From Bacteroidia bacterium (lineage in GTDB: Bacteria > Bacteroidota > Bacteroidia > Flavobacteriales > Schleiferiaceae): a DNA stretch of 34,783 nucleotides. Below, piece after piece: positions 9,313 through 17,685 of the stretch (within the stretch, counting starts at the first letter, position 1; the number at the start of each line of letters is the position of its first letter). Under the pieces are notes generated by a model that was not told where the DNA came from, made no database searches, and was given only the letters and a program-made list of their open reading frames with translations. Both the position numbers and the translations under genes were made by a program. Location of the stretch: NCBI GenBank assembly GCA_030427785.1, contig JAUICR010000007.1, positions 1 to 34,783 of the forward strand, in the 5' to 3' direction.

Positions 9313-9320
9313 TATTTTTG
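9313..9320 (+). promoter_or_regulatory. Candidate Bacteroidota -7 box (TATTTTTG)
   Basis: TAnnTTTG match 37 bp before the ATG at 9357. Confidence 0.4.
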
Positions 9321-9356
9321 CAAGCCCTAAATTCACCGATTATTAAAACTACAACA

Positions 9357-10079
9357 ATGCGTAAATCAATACTTGTTATTTCTGGTCTTTTGTTTCTGTT
9401 TAGCTGCACCTCTAGTACTAAGCTTGTTAGCTCCTGGAAAAGTGATAGTGCGGGCACTAAGGATTTTAAAAAGCTGATGATAGTGGCTATGACCCCAAAT
9501 TTGCAAACAAGAGTAACCATAGAAGAAGCGGTAGTAAGACACCTAAAATCACAAGGTGTACATGCTACAATAGGCTATGATTTGTTTCCGATGGCAGGAA
9601 AAGCCAAGGAGTTGTTGGGAATGGCTAGAGATAGCGCTATGGTAGCCAGTATGAAAAATAATGTGCGCAAGAAAATAAAAGATAATGGTGTAGATGGGCT
9701 AATGATTATTAGTGCTTTTGATGTACAAAAAACTGAACAGTATCATGAAGATGCTAGTCTAACAGTGGTGGCGCCCGCTTATGGCTATTACCCAGGTTAT
9801 TATGGCGGAAATCCATATGCCTACACAGGTTCGTATTACGATTATTACGCTTACACGGCAGGTACGGTGCATTCTGAAGGTTATTACACCACATCTACCA
9901 CTTATTATATTCAAAGTAATTTGTTTGAGACAAATGATGACAAATTGATTTATGCGGTACAAAGTAAGACCGTAGATTATACCAACTTGAATAATGAGGC
10001 TGACCTGTTTGCAACCCTACTTGTAAAAGATATGGTGGAGAAACAGGTAATGATTACTACACCTCCTCCAGCAAAATAG
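9357..10079 (+). CDS. Hypothetical lipoprotein with Tyr/Gly-rich segment
   Basis: MRKSILVISGLLFLFSCTSSTKLVSSWKS lipobox. The internal ATG at 9357 gives a proper signal peptide, unlike the ORF-track start at 9318. Confidence 0.8.
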   Translation: MRKSILVISGLLFLFSCTSSTKLVSSWKSDSAGTKDFKKLMIVAMTPNLQTRVTIEEAVVRHLKSQGVHATIGYDLFPMAGKAKELLGMARDSAMVASMKNNVRKKIKDNGVDGLMIISAFDVQKTEQYHEDASLTVVAPAYGYYPGYYGGNPYAYTGSYYDYYAYTAGTVHSEGYYTTSTTYYIQSNLFETNDDKLIYAVQSKTVDYTNLNNEADLFATLLVKDMVEKQVMITTPPPAK

Positions 10080-10218
10080 GAGTTACCCGGTTTTTTTTGA
10101 ATCTATTTAAGGATTTAAATAAAGACCAAAATGTCGGAATTTGACTAAAGCTAGTTTGTTTTAACTTTAGGTAGTTGTTTTTGAGCAACGCATTACCAAT
10201 CGTAACACCTAATTAATT

Positions 10219-11889
10219 ATGAAAAAGCTAGCACTTTTTTGCTTATGCTCGGCTATAAGCATTTCAACCTTTGCCCAAGATTTATCAATTACTTCAACCA
10301 ACTCCATTGAGTTGACCAAGACCTCAAGAAACGGAAGGTATGGTGGAACCTTTATAATGGGAGACGAAGTCAAGGTTCTTTACGTGTCTGGAACCAATGA
10401 TGATGGTGCACAAATAGAACAATATGACCTTAAACTTTCTGGCGGGGACGCAAGCGTAGCTGAGAAATTTATTTCTAGTGATGAGGCTGAGAAATCCTTT
10501 CCATGGTATATGCCACAATCAAAAGTTGACAATCTAACATCAACCAACGGAAAATGGCTATATGCAGGTGCTGCTTTTGGTAGTGGTATGAAATTATCCA
10601 GGGGGCATATCCAAAAAAATTATACGCTTGGAGTGTACACCGGAATGCAGTTTGTGAAGGAGGAGAACATCAAACCAAAAGCGGGCGATATTTGGCGAAT
10701 CATTCCTGGAGGTTTTAAAAGCTTAAGTGATATAGACGCTCTAGCCACTTCAAACGGATTTTATCGAGACCTTCAGAAGTATGGCAACCCCTTGCTGATG
10801 CCAGCCAACTCTACCCTTTTGGCGGCTGGAGTGATTACTGAAAAAATTAGCCTTAAGAAAGATCAGAAATATGCCTCTAATCGAGTAGCGGTATTGACGA
10901 TGAATGGAATGGATTTCGAAGACATGAAATACGAAACGTATATCCTGCCTTATACCGCTTTGACTATAAGTTCAGGGCTGGGACAGGACGGTCACCTTTG
11001 TTCGCTTTTTGGGCCTTTGAATGGACCAACTAATTTGGCGTCATTAAAACCACTTTACTGGAAGCATAATAAAAATCACTTTACGCTTATTCGCTTTGAT
11101 GATGAACGAAAGTTGGTGGACTCAGTTTCTTTTCAGAGCAAATTGATGTGGGGTGATTATAGTATAATAAATGGTCAAAAGTCCACTTTTATCCTAGCCA
11201 AAGGCGATGCCAAGTTTGACGGATGGTACAGGGGTTTGGTATACAAAAAGTTAACAGGTATGCAGGTGGTAAAAGTAACTGATGGAAAGGTGAAGTATGC
11301 CAAACTATTTACCAAAGAGGAGTTGGAGGAAAAGATGGTTGGCCCTAAAGGGCAGAAAGTAAAATTTGACATGTTTCTTCATCATAATTATTTCAGAGAA
11401 GTAATGGACTTACCAAATGGCGATGCTTTGGTATACGGTTATTCACCCATGCAATCGTATGCTTTGCAGCTCTCGCCTACAGGTGATTTAAAGGCGTTCT
11501 ATTATATTCCGTTATATGGGAAGAAGGATGTAACTGGAATCGTAAATTATCAGTACGTGTTTAAAGGCGATGATTTGATTTTAGTGATCAATCAAATGCC
11601 TGCTGAGTTTACCACCGTTGCACAAGTTAGTACTAGTACTTCAAAAGGCTATTATTCCTCAAGTACCACTACAACTGTGACAAAGCTAAACGAAGTTTAC
11701 CTGCAAAGCATAGTGGTGCGAATAAATACGCAAGAAGGAACTATGAGCAATGCTTTGGAGCTAACGGGTAAGGATTTTTACCCAATGGGTAGTTTCCCTG
11801 CAATGTTTACTGAAAATTCGGTATACTTTACGGGACGAGAAAAAGGCCCAAAAGGAAAGGTGATTCATACCGTACGAATAGATTTCTAA
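10219..11889 (+). CDS. Hypothetical secreted protein
   Basis: Signal peptide MKKLALFCLCSAISISTFAQ; 556 aa; no domain recognised by eye. Confidence 0.75.
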   Translation: MKKLALFCLCSAISISTFAQDLSITSTNSIELTKTSRNGRYGGTFIMGDEVKVLYVSGTNDDGAQIEQYDLKLSGGDASVAEKFISSDEAEKSFPWYMPQSKVDNLTSTNGKWLYAGAAFGSGMKLSRGHIQKNYTLGVYTGMQFVKEENIKPKAGDIWRIIPGGFKSLSDIDALATSNGFYRDLQKYGNPLLMPANSTLLAAGVITEKISLKKDQKYASNRVAVLTMNGMDFEDMKYETYILPYTALTISSGLGQDGHLCSLFGPLNGPTNLASLKPLYWKHNKNHFTLIRFDDERKLVDSVSFQSKLMWGDYSIINGQKSTFILAKGDAKFDGWYRGLVYKKLTGMQVVKVTDGKVKYAKLFTKEELEEKMVGPKGQKVKFDMFLHHNYFREVMDLPNGDALVYGYSPMQSYALQLSPTGDLKAFYYIPLYGKKDVTGIVNYQYVFKGDDLILVINQMPAEFTTVAQVSTSTSKGYYSSSTTTTVTKLNEVYLQSIVVRINTQEGTMSNALELTGKDFYPMGSFPAMFTENSVYFTGREKGPKGKVIHTVRIDF

Positions 11890-12050
11890 GCGATGGCTCG
11901 GATATAAAAAGCAAGGTATCAGCTTTACAAAAGAAAAAGAGATGCAAACTAGCTAAGTAATGGCGATAGCTAATTTGTCGAAATATTGCAAAAGAGACAG
12001 TTCACTTTTGTAGGCAAATTTTTGTGATTGTTTAAAATCAACCATTACCT

Positions 12051-12494
12051 ATGAATCTATCCAGTGTTTTCACTAAAACGATCTTGGCCACTTTGTGTCT
12101 CTTTTTGCTTTCAGGTTGTTGCAGGTATATCAACTGCGACTGCGCTCCAGGGCCTACCGTGGGGGTGTATTACGAAAGCGATAGTGTATCCTGCCCAGCA
12201 GATTTCGCCAGTTTAATTTCCGCAACCAGATACAATGAAAGTACAAATCAAATAGTGGCGGAAGCCGATTACCTTTATTTTCATAGCTGTAGTATTAGCT
12301 TCAGTTATGTTGCCGATAGTTATTGGGTGATTACTTCTGATTCACTTGGTATAAACGACACTTTAAGAATAAAGGAGGCCAGCTTTTTTCAATCAAAAGA
12401 TAATTGTTGCCATTGTGGCCCTCAGTTTAGCAATGTAGAGTTAGATGTAAATGGGCAAGTTTCTTCGGGGAATACCATAGTTCGAAAATTTTAG
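12051..12494 (+). CDS. Hypothetical Cys-rich lipoprotein
   Basis: LCLFLLSGCCRYINCDCAPGP lipobox; SCPAD, HSCS and DNCCHCG cysteines. Confidence 0.7.
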   Translation: MNLSSVFTKTILATLCLFLLSGCCRYINCDCAPGPTVGVYYESDSVSCPADFASLISATRYNESTNQIVAEADYLYFHSCSISFSYVADSYWVITSDSLGINDTLRIKEASFFQSKDNCCHCGPQFSNVELDVNGQVSSGNTIVRKF

Positions 12495-12525
12495 GTAAAC
12501 ACGCGTAAGGATAGGGTATATTGTA

Positions 12526-12568
12526 GGTAAATGGTTAGCACCATGGTGGCCCTTTACCCCTATTTTTT
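12526..12568 (+). terminator. Possible terminator/stem-loop
   Basis: GGTAAA...TTTACC arms enclosing the palindrome CACCATGGTG, followed by CCTATTTTTTATT, about 30 bp after a stop codon. Confidence 0.45.
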
Positions 12569-12867
12569 ATTCGATAGATAAAAAAGAACCACTTTGCCAT
12601 ATTGGTATGCATTTTGAAGGTAGTAGCGCATTTAAGAGTTAGTTATTATGATACCCAAGAATCATATTTTTTTCAAAAAAGCCAAAGTCATCTTTCCGAC
12701 TTTCTAAGCACCAGCGAGTGTGCTTCTATACATCCCGTTTACTTTATTATTTATACAGACCGTATCAGTATACAGCTGTAAAATACTCGCTACATAAAGT
12801 TTTAGCCCTTCCGCGGTAATCGGGATTTAGGTTTTATCATTTTAAATAATTTTTTAAACGTATTGTC

Positions 12868-12987
12868 ATGGCAAGAGGAAAGAACCTTAAAACCCCAAAA
12901 AAGGATTTGAAACAGTTAAAACAAGAAAAGATCCTTAAAAAAATAGAAGAGAAACAAGCAAAGAAGCGAAAAATGAGAGTGGCATAG
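12868..12987 (+). CDS. Small highly basic protein, 39 aa (not in the supplied ORF track)
   Basis: ATG...TAG ORF MARGKNLKTPKKDLKQLKQEKILKKIEEKQAKKRKMRVA immediately followed by a strong terminator hairpin. Confidence 0.55.
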   Translation: MARGKNLKTPKKDLKQLKQEKILKKIEEKQAKKRKMRVA

Positions 12988-13017
12988 TGAACCCTTGTTG
13001 GGGTTGGTTTGGTGGAG

Positions 13018-13048
13018 AGCCGGTGGAGAAATCTGCCGGCTTTTTTTT
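13018..13048 (+). terminator. Rho-independent terminator
   Basis: AGCCGG-tggagaaatctg-CCGGCT followed by TTTTTTT. Confidence 0.85.
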
Positions 13049-13076
13049 GATAAATAGTGTAGACTAGCGCTCTAAC

Positions 13077-13943
13077 TTAGGTAAGGTTGGCAGATTTGAA
13101 GCTCAATCGCTTTAGCAGTTTACTCCACCCCCAAGCACCAGCAAACAATATACCCGCCACAGTTGCCATGGCTCCTGCAATACTTCCATCCAAAACTAAT
13201 GCTAGGTAATAACCACCGATAGCGGTTAATACACCGAGTAGTGCCGTTAGCCAAAGCATCTTTTTAAGACTATCAGTAAGTAGATATGCAGCAGCAGGAG
13301 GTGTGATAAGTAGAGCAACTACCAAAATAGCTCCTACCGATTCGAATGAAACGACCGTAGTAAGGCTTACCAGGCCCATAAAACCAAAGTGCCAAAAGGC
13401 TGTAGAAATGCCTAATGCCTGAGCATAATCAGCATTGAAAGTAGTAAGCACCAATCCTTTATAGCCACGCCATAGGGCTAGCAAAATCAAAACTATTACA
13501 GAGCCGCTAATCCACAGCGCACGAGGGCCTATCGAGTTTCCTCCTACAGTTAGGGTATCCAGCGGCACATAGGCTATTTCGCCATACAATACACACTCTT
13601 GGTCCAAGTCTATTTGGCCAGTATAGGCCGATATAAGGATGACTCCCAAAGCAAATAGCCACGTAAACGTAACTCCTATTGAGGCGTCTTCTTGAAGTTT
13701 GGCTTTCTTATGCAACAGCTCGATGATAACTGTAGTAAGCACCCCAATGATAGATGCGCCTATTAGCATAGGAAGGTTTCCTCTTGAGCCTGAAATGAGA
13801 AAGGCCAGAACGATACCTGGCAGCACGGCATGAGAAATGGCATCGCCAACCATTGCCATTTTTCGAAGGATTAAAAAGCAGCCAAGCAAGCCGCAGCTTA
13901 CGGCTATTACTGATGCTGTGAGTATAATGTAGAATGCTGCCAC
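13077..13943 (-). CDS. Metal (Mn/Zn/Fe) ABC transporter permease, ABC-3 family
   Basis: GCFLILRKMAMVGDAISHAVLPGIVLAFL; ESVGAILVVALLITPPAAAYLLT. Confidence 0.92.
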   Translation of the reverse strand: MAAFYIILTASVIAVSCGLLGCFLILRKMAMVGDAISHAVLPGIVLAFLISGSRGNLPMLIGASIIGVLTTVIIELLHKKAKLQEDASIGVTFTWLFALGVILISAYTGQIDLDQECVLYGEIAYVPLDTLTVGGNSIGPRALWISGSVIVLILLALWRGYKGLVLTTFNADYAQALGISTAFWHFGFMGLVSLTTVVSFESVGAILVVALLITPPAAAYLLTDSLKKMLWLTALLGVLTAIGGYYLALVLDGSIAGAMATVAGILFAGAWGWSKLLKRLSFKSANLT

Positions 13944-13983
13944 GCTGTCTTTTCTGTTTTATTTTTTATTACCCTACCTTTTT

Positions 13984-14145
13984 TCTTGATAAAAAAGTAG
14001 GCAAAAAATCAAGGCTTCTTATAACCTTCTAAAATGCTACGGCTCTCTTACCCTTCGAAGCCCCAGCCGTTTCGCTCAGCTGCACTTCGGCACTTCTCTG
14101 GGGTAAGCTTTACTAGCTTTTCTACGAAGTTTCTAAAAGGCCGGT
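13984..14145 (+). repeat. Interspersed repeat copy A
   Basis: Aligns by eye with 16391-16565: shared CTTGAT..AAAAAAG..CAAAAAATC.AGGCT at one end and TTCTAAAAGGCC[GA]GTC at the other. Confidence 0.6.
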
Positions 14146-14222
14146 CCTAAATTGCTAAGCAATTTTAGGTTGGGTTAATTCTCCTTTTCATTTGTCTGGA
14201 TCGGTTTTCAATTTTTTAGCTT

Positions 14223-14264
14223 CCCTACTCCCTACTCCCTACTCCCTACTCCCTACTCCCTACT
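14223..14264 (+). repeat. Heptanucleotide tandem repeat (CCCTACT)x6
   Basis: Six perfect consecutive CCCTACT units, overlapping the last two bases of the permease stop-codon region. Confidence 0.97.
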
Positions 14265-15552
14265 ATTTATACGGAATCGGACTTTCATGTGGGTCCTTAT
14301 CAGGGTAACCCAATTCACGAATTAGTTCTTCTTCTATTTCGGGGCTAATAATATGTTCAATAGTTTCGGCATTTGGGTGAATATGATCGGCCTTGAGGCG
14401 CATACGCTGGGTGAGATACATTTCCCAAAGGCGGTGCAAACGCACCACACGCATAGCTTCTGTGCGGCCTACTTCAGTTAGTTTAAAACCATCATTTTGG
14501 CTAAGTATTAAGAACCGTTTTGACAATAAACGCAAGCCCTTTTTTAGTTCAGCTTCTCCAAATTCTCGAATCCCTTGTAGATCTTCTAAGCTAATGATGG
14601 AGCTAAGGTTTTTACGCCTTTCGCTCAAGTGATAAGCCGCTTTTAAAATGTTTTCCGTCAAAATCTTTTCTCGGTTTTGACGCTGCCTTTTTAGTTTTGA
14701 CCATAGCCCGCGCTTGGGTGCCCACACCAATGAAATAATAGCAATGGCCGATAGGCTCATCACTATCCATGGGCCTGTGGGCATGTTAGGAGCAGTAAAG
14801 CTAATATAAGACCCAACTAGGCCCGAAAACATTCCTGCAAAACCTGCAATAAGCAGTAATGTCACCAAGTTCTCTGTCCATGAGCGAGCAGCTGCAGCAG
14901 GTGTAATAATCAAGGCTGCCATCAACACTACCCCTACTGCTTGTATACCGGTAGCAATGGCCAGTACTGTAATAGAGGATAAAACAAACTCTAAGCTACG
15001 AACAGGCAGGCCGGATATTTTTGCAAATTCAGCATTGAAGCTTAAAAGTTTGAATTCTTTAAACAGCAGTGATACTACAATTAACAGAAAAGCGGCTACA
15101 ATAGAATAAGCCTTAAGATCAGCAGTAGTCATGGAGGCAGCTTTGCCAAATAAAAACTGATCGAGCCCAGCCTGATTGCCCGCGCCCGAGTGCTGAATAT
15201 GGGTTAAAAGCAGTATACCAACACCAAAAAATACGCTAAGAACAAGGCCTATGGAGGTATCTGCCTTTAGCTTAGAATGTTTGGTAATGGCTTCAATAAG
15301 TAGAATCGCTACCCATCCGGCCAGCAAGGCGCCAAACATTAAGTAATAAGGGTTTTTACTTTGGGTGACCATAAAGGCTATGGCAATACCGGGGAGAATA
15401 GCGTGGGCTATAGCATCGCCAATAAGTGAGCGCTTGCGCAAAAAAGCAAAACTACCCACCATGGCGGCACTCATGCCTATAAACATGGTACCGAGTGTAA
15501 CTACCCTCACATTGGGGTTGCTAAAGCTTAAAAATTCAAGAAGCTCTTTCAT
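14263..15552 (-). CDS. Metal ABC transporter permease (ABC-3) fused to a C-terminal DtxR/MntR-like domain
   Basis: N-terminal ABC-3 permease (FLRKRSLIGDAIAHAILPGIAIAFM; QAVGVVLMAALIITPAAAAR). The C-terminal 131 aa align with the MntR ORF at 17682-18341. Start at 15552 (MKELLEFLSF) preferred over 15588. Confidence 0.88.
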   Translation of the reverse strand: MKELLEFLSFSNPNVRVVTLGTMFIGMSAAMVGSFAFLRKRSLIGDAIAHAILPGIAIAFMVTQSKNPYYLMFGALLAGWVAILLIEAITKHSKLKADTSIGLVLSVFFGVGILLLTHIQHSGAGNQAGLDQFLFGKAASMTTADLKAYSIVAAFLLIVVSLLFKEFKLLSFNAEFAKISGLPVRSLEFVLSSITVLAIATGIQAVGVVLMAALIITPAAAARSWTENLVTLLLIAGFAGMFSGLVGSYISFTAPNMPTGPWIVMSLSAIAIISLVWAPKRGLWSKLKRQRQNREKILTENILKAAYHLSERRKNLSSIISLEDLQGIREFGEAELKKGLRLLSKRFLILSQNDGFKLTEVGRTEAMRVVRLHRLWEMYLTQRMRLKADHIHPNAETIEHIISPEIEEELIRELGYPDKDPHESPIPYK

Positions 15553-16366
15553 CACCTGGTCCTTCTTTTTCTTTAAACTCGCTTTCACGCATAGGAAAAT
15601 CTTGCTTTGCCATCAAATCTCCAATACGAGAAAGAACCGTAAGTCTGCCTCCGTAAGCCTCCTGAAGGAGCTCGGTAGAAAACACCTCTTGCTTGGGACC
15701 TGACGCCACCAAGCGCGTGTTCAAGAGTACTATCCAATCAAAATATTCGTAGGCCGTTTGTAAATCGTGATGCACAATAACCACTGTTTTTCCTTCCTTT
15801 TTCATTTCCGAAAGTAGGTTAAGAATAGATTCTTCAGTAGCTGCATCTACCCCTACAAAGGGTTCGTCCATTAGGTATAAATCGGCCTGCTGCGCCAATG
15901 ATCGAGCAATGAAAACCCGTTGTTGCTGTCCTCCCGATAGCTGAGATATTTGTCTATTGGCAAAGGGTAGCATGTTTACTTTTTCAAGTGATTCGGTGGC
16001 TATATCACGATCTTTTTTGCTAAGCCTCTTAAAAATATTGCTCTTGCGATAGCGGCCCATCAGCACTACGTCCATCACATTGGCTGGAAAATCCCAATCT
16101 ACAGTTTCGCGCTGGGGCACATAGCTTACTTTTTCGCGAACTTCGTCAAGCTTTTTCCCAAACAGATTTACATATCCGCTGTCGGGTTTCATAAGGCCCA
16201 TCATATTTCGCAGCAACGTAGTTTTTCCTGAGCCATTAGGACCTACAATACCAATTAGCTGACCTTGAGGTAAACTAAAGTCAATATCCCACAATACCGG
16301 CTTGCGGTTGTAACTAGCTGTAAGGTTGTGTACCTCTATTGCAGTTTTTTCAGGTCTGATGTCCAT
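15536..16366 (-). CDS. Metal ABC transporter ATP-binding protein
   Basis: Walker A GPNGSGKTT, signature LSGGQQQRV, Walker B ADLYLMDEPF. Confidence 0.95.
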   Translation of the reverse strand: MDIRPEKTAIEVHNLTASYNRKPVLWDIDFSLPQGQLIGIVGPNGSGKTTLLRNMMGLMKPDSGYVNLFGKKLDEVREKVSYVPQRETVDWDFPANVMDVVLMGRYRKSNIFKRLSKKDRDIATESLEKVNMLPFANRQISQLSGGQQQRVFIARSLAQQADLYLMDEPFVGVDAATEESILNLLSEMKKEGKTVVIVHHDLQTAYEYFDWIVLLNTRLVASGPKQEVFSTELLQEAYGGRLTVLSRIGDLMAKQDFPMRESEFKEKEGPGDERAS

Positions 16367-16390
16367 GTTTCTTTTATGTTTTGATGTTCG

Positions 16391-16565
16391 TTCTTTGCTG
16401 GATCAAAAAAGAACCAAAAAAATCGAGGCTACTAATAAATTTCTTGAAAACCAAGGCTTTAACTTTCTCCCGAAATCCAAGCCATTCCGCTACGCTTCAT
16501 TTCAGGATTTCTCATAAATCGAAAGTTTCATCCTTGTTTTCTACCAAATTTCTAAAAGGCCAGTC
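16391..16565 (+). repeat. Interspersed repeat copy B
   Basis: Diverged copy of 13984-14145 in the same orientation. Confidence 0.6.
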
Positions 16566-16667
16566 ACAATACGTCATAGTTTTCGGTTGTCAGATCGAGA
16601 GGCTAGTGCTGAGCTGAGTCGAAGTAGAGCCGAGACTACTTGGTCTTCGGTTCTCACCCTTTGGTAC

Positions 16668-16685
16668 CCCCGATAGCTATCGGGG
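16668..16685. repeat. 18-nt perfect palindrome CCCCGATAGCTATCGGGG
   Basis: Read directly; sits in the gap between the SBP and ATPase genes. Confidence 0.9.
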
Positions 16686-16767
16686 TTAGTTTTTCATAAT
16701 CACTCAGGATGACACTCCCAACTAGGCACATTTTCAACTTTTTAACCTTTCACGTGTAACTTTCAAT

Positions 16768-17685
16768 CTATCTCAACGCCTCCGTTATCACCTTCACATT
16801 GTGCTCTACCATTCCAATGTATGTTCCTTCTGCAGTGCCAGCCGCCCCAAGGGCATCAGAAAAAAGCTCCCCTCCAAGCTGCACCTCATGGCCGTTTTCT
16901 TTGCATCCCTCTATCACGGCTTCTATAGATTTTGTTGGAACTGAGCTTTCCACAAAAATGGCTTTAATCCTTTTTTCGGTAATATAGTTTACCAAATCAC
17001 TCACATCTCTAAGGCCATATTCTGCAGCTGTACTTATGCCCTGTAGTCCTCTTACTTTCACACCATAGGCTTTGCCAAAATACTTAAAAGCGTCATGAGC
17101 CGTAATGATTACTCGTTGATCCTGAGGAATACTGCTAATACTTTTCTTTACAGACTGATGTAAATCCTTCAATTGAATTACATAAGCTTCTTGGTTTTTA
17201 GCTATAAATTCTGCCATATTGGGATACCTTATTTGTAGCTGCTCGCTCAATCCGTTTATTGCTTGAATCCAAATAGATACATCAAACCAAATATGGGGAT
17301 CCTCACCGCCTTGAAATTCTGAATTATTAATCAGGCTGGTTCGAGGAACCTGGTCTCCCATGGAAATTACGGCTTTGCTAGAAGTGAGCTTTTCAAAGAT
17401 TTCTCCCATTTTTCCTTCCAGATGCAGCCCATTGTAAACCACTACATCGGCCTTTGTCAATGCTTCAATATCTCCTTGCGTAGCCTTGTACAAATGTGGG
17501 TCAACACCAGGCCCCATAAGGGTTATCACCTCAAGGCTATCGCCCACCAAGTGTACTACAGCATCGCTTATCATTCCAGTAGTACATACTATAGAGGGGC
17601 GTTTTTTTCCCGGAGCCTCAGCATCACAGGCCATTGTACCGAAGGCTGCCAAAAGCACAAGGCTTATTTTTTTTAAGAGTTTCAT
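16768..17685 (-). CDS. Metal ABC transporter substrate-binding lipoprotein (TroA/MntC/ZnuA family)
   Basis: Lipobox LLAAFGTMACDAE; GPGVDPHLYKATQGDIEALTKADVVVYNGLHLEGKM; EDPHIWFDVSIW; HDAFKYFGKAYG; no His-rich loop. ATGA overlap with the mntR stop. Confidence 0.95.
   Translation of the reverse strand: MKLLKKISLVLLAAFGTMACDAEAPGKKRPSIVCTTGMISDAVVHLVGDSLEVITLMGPGVDPHLYKATQGDIEALTKADVVVYNGLHLEGKMGEIFEKLTSSKAVISMGDQVPRTSLINNSEFQGGEDPHIWFDVSIWIQAINGLSEQLQIRYPNMAEFIAKNQEAYVIQLKDLHQSVKKSISSIPQDQRVIITAHDAFKYFGKAYGVKVRGLQGISTAAEYGLRDVSDLVNYITEKRIKAIFVESSVPTKSIEAVIEGCKENGHEVQLGGELFSDALGAAGTAEGTYIGMVEHNVKVITEALR

Noticed and set aside
14223-14264. Possible CRISPR array
   Set aside because: 7-bp perfect head-to-tail units with no spacers; a microsatellite, not CRISPR. 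No cas genes seen anywhere in the window
16326-16617. Two overlapping + strand ORFs (63 aa and 78 aa)
   Set aside because: They fall in the interspersed repeat/filler region upstream of the ATPase gene, have no coding-like character and are best explained by the repeat itself
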